A stretch of 64,000 nucleotides of DNA, taken from assembly GCA_039180525.1 (NCBI GenBank), contig JBCDDF010000011.1, positions 1-64,000 on the forward strand, in the 5' to 3' direction. Within the stretch, counting starts at the first letter, position 1, and each line of letters begins with the position of its first letter. Under the pieces are notes generated by a model that searched no databases, was not told where the DNA came from, and saw only the letters and a list, made by a program, of their open reading frames with translations. Shown one piece after another: positions 63,909 to 64,000 of this stretch. The position numbers and the translations under genes were made by a program. Source of the DNA: Halovulum sp039180525 (GTDB lineage Bacteria; Pseudomonadota; Alphaproteobacteria; Rhodobacterales; Rhodobacteraceae).

Positions 63909-64000
63909 ATGCCTTGGGATCGCAATCAGATGGCCGCGCGCGCGGCCGCCGAATTGGAAGACGGGATGTATGTCAACCTCGGCATCGGCATCCCGACCCT
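63909..64000 (+). CDS. scoB: 3-oxoacid CoA-transferase subunit B (5' end, cut by window)
   Basis: The ATG at 63909 starts PWDRNQMAARAAAELEDGMYVNLGIGIPT, the typical beginning of the CoA-transferase beta subunit with its GIGIPT segment. The frame stays open to the window edge, so only about 30 codons are present. gggggacag lies 6 nt upstream as the ribosome-binding site. Confidence 0.9.
   Translation, partial: MPWDRNQMAARAAAELEDGMYVNLGIGIPT

Overview
This 64 kb window is high-GC, densely packed bacterial chromosome. Gene content and protein sequences point to an alphaproteobacterium of the Rhodobacteraceae (Roseobacter/Rhodobacter group). The pointers are a CenR-type response regulator, opgC/opgH glucan genes, a ComF-GrxC-nitrilase cluster, an RTX/LamG secreted protein and a strong G/C preference at third codon positions. 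I see no rRNA, tRNA, CRISPR array or intact insertion sequence. The taxonomic call is inference from sequence style, since no database search was possible.

Layout. 0.1-2.9 kb (minus): hisC, tyrC and an extensin-like secreted protein. 3.0-8.9 kb: priA (minus); transaldolase, DUF484 protein and xerC (plus); then a glyoxalase-fold protein and a methyltransferase (minus). 9.0-12.7 kb: an M42 aminopeptidase gene interrupted by an in-frame TAA, a 52-residue membrane protein, and kbl-tdh for threonine breakdown. 12.7-17.3 kb (minus): two glyoxalase-fold genes, a DUF2158 gene, trpB, and an unusual trio made of two secreted PepSY-like proteins with poly-aspartate tails plus a membrane-anchored LuxR-type regulator. 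17.3-22.6 kb (minus): an oligopeptide ABC transporter. 23-26 kb: a polyisoprenyl-phosphate glycosyltransferase and a GT-C-like membrane enzyme.

26.5-33.6 kb: opgC and opgH (osmoregulated periplasmic glucan) flank a five-gene set (RibD-type reductase, methyltransferase, GT4 glycosyltransferase, divergent PTPS/QueD-like protein, zinc-less MDR dehydrogenase). That set looks like an uncharacterised pathway to a modified, possibly glycosylated, pterin-like compound and is the strongest candidate for an undescribed system. 33.6-35.6 kb: YceI and a di-heme cytochrome c peroxidase-like protein.

35.6-47.9 kb is a complete N-acetylhexosamine (chitin oligosaccharide) utilisation locus. A GH20 hexosaminidase and a GntR/HutC regulator are divergent from an ABC sugar importer, a Gfo/Idh/MocA oxidoreductase, two SIS-domain sugar-phosphate enzymes, a ROK kinase and NagA. 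48.2 kb: aroQ. 49.0-53.3 kb: a 1445-residue RTX protein with two LamG domains and an internal duplication.

54-64 kb is housekeeping: hemH, a methyltransferase, comF, grxC, a nitrilase-family gene, a MarR regulator, a sulfotransferase, pheS, an L,D-transpeptidase, ribA, cenR, and scoA with the start of scoB. Non-coding structure worth noting includes a 117-bp two-hairpin repeat present twice plus one half copy, long near-perfect inverted repeats at 1.7 and 7.6 kb, and hairpins directly after both transporter binding-protein genes.
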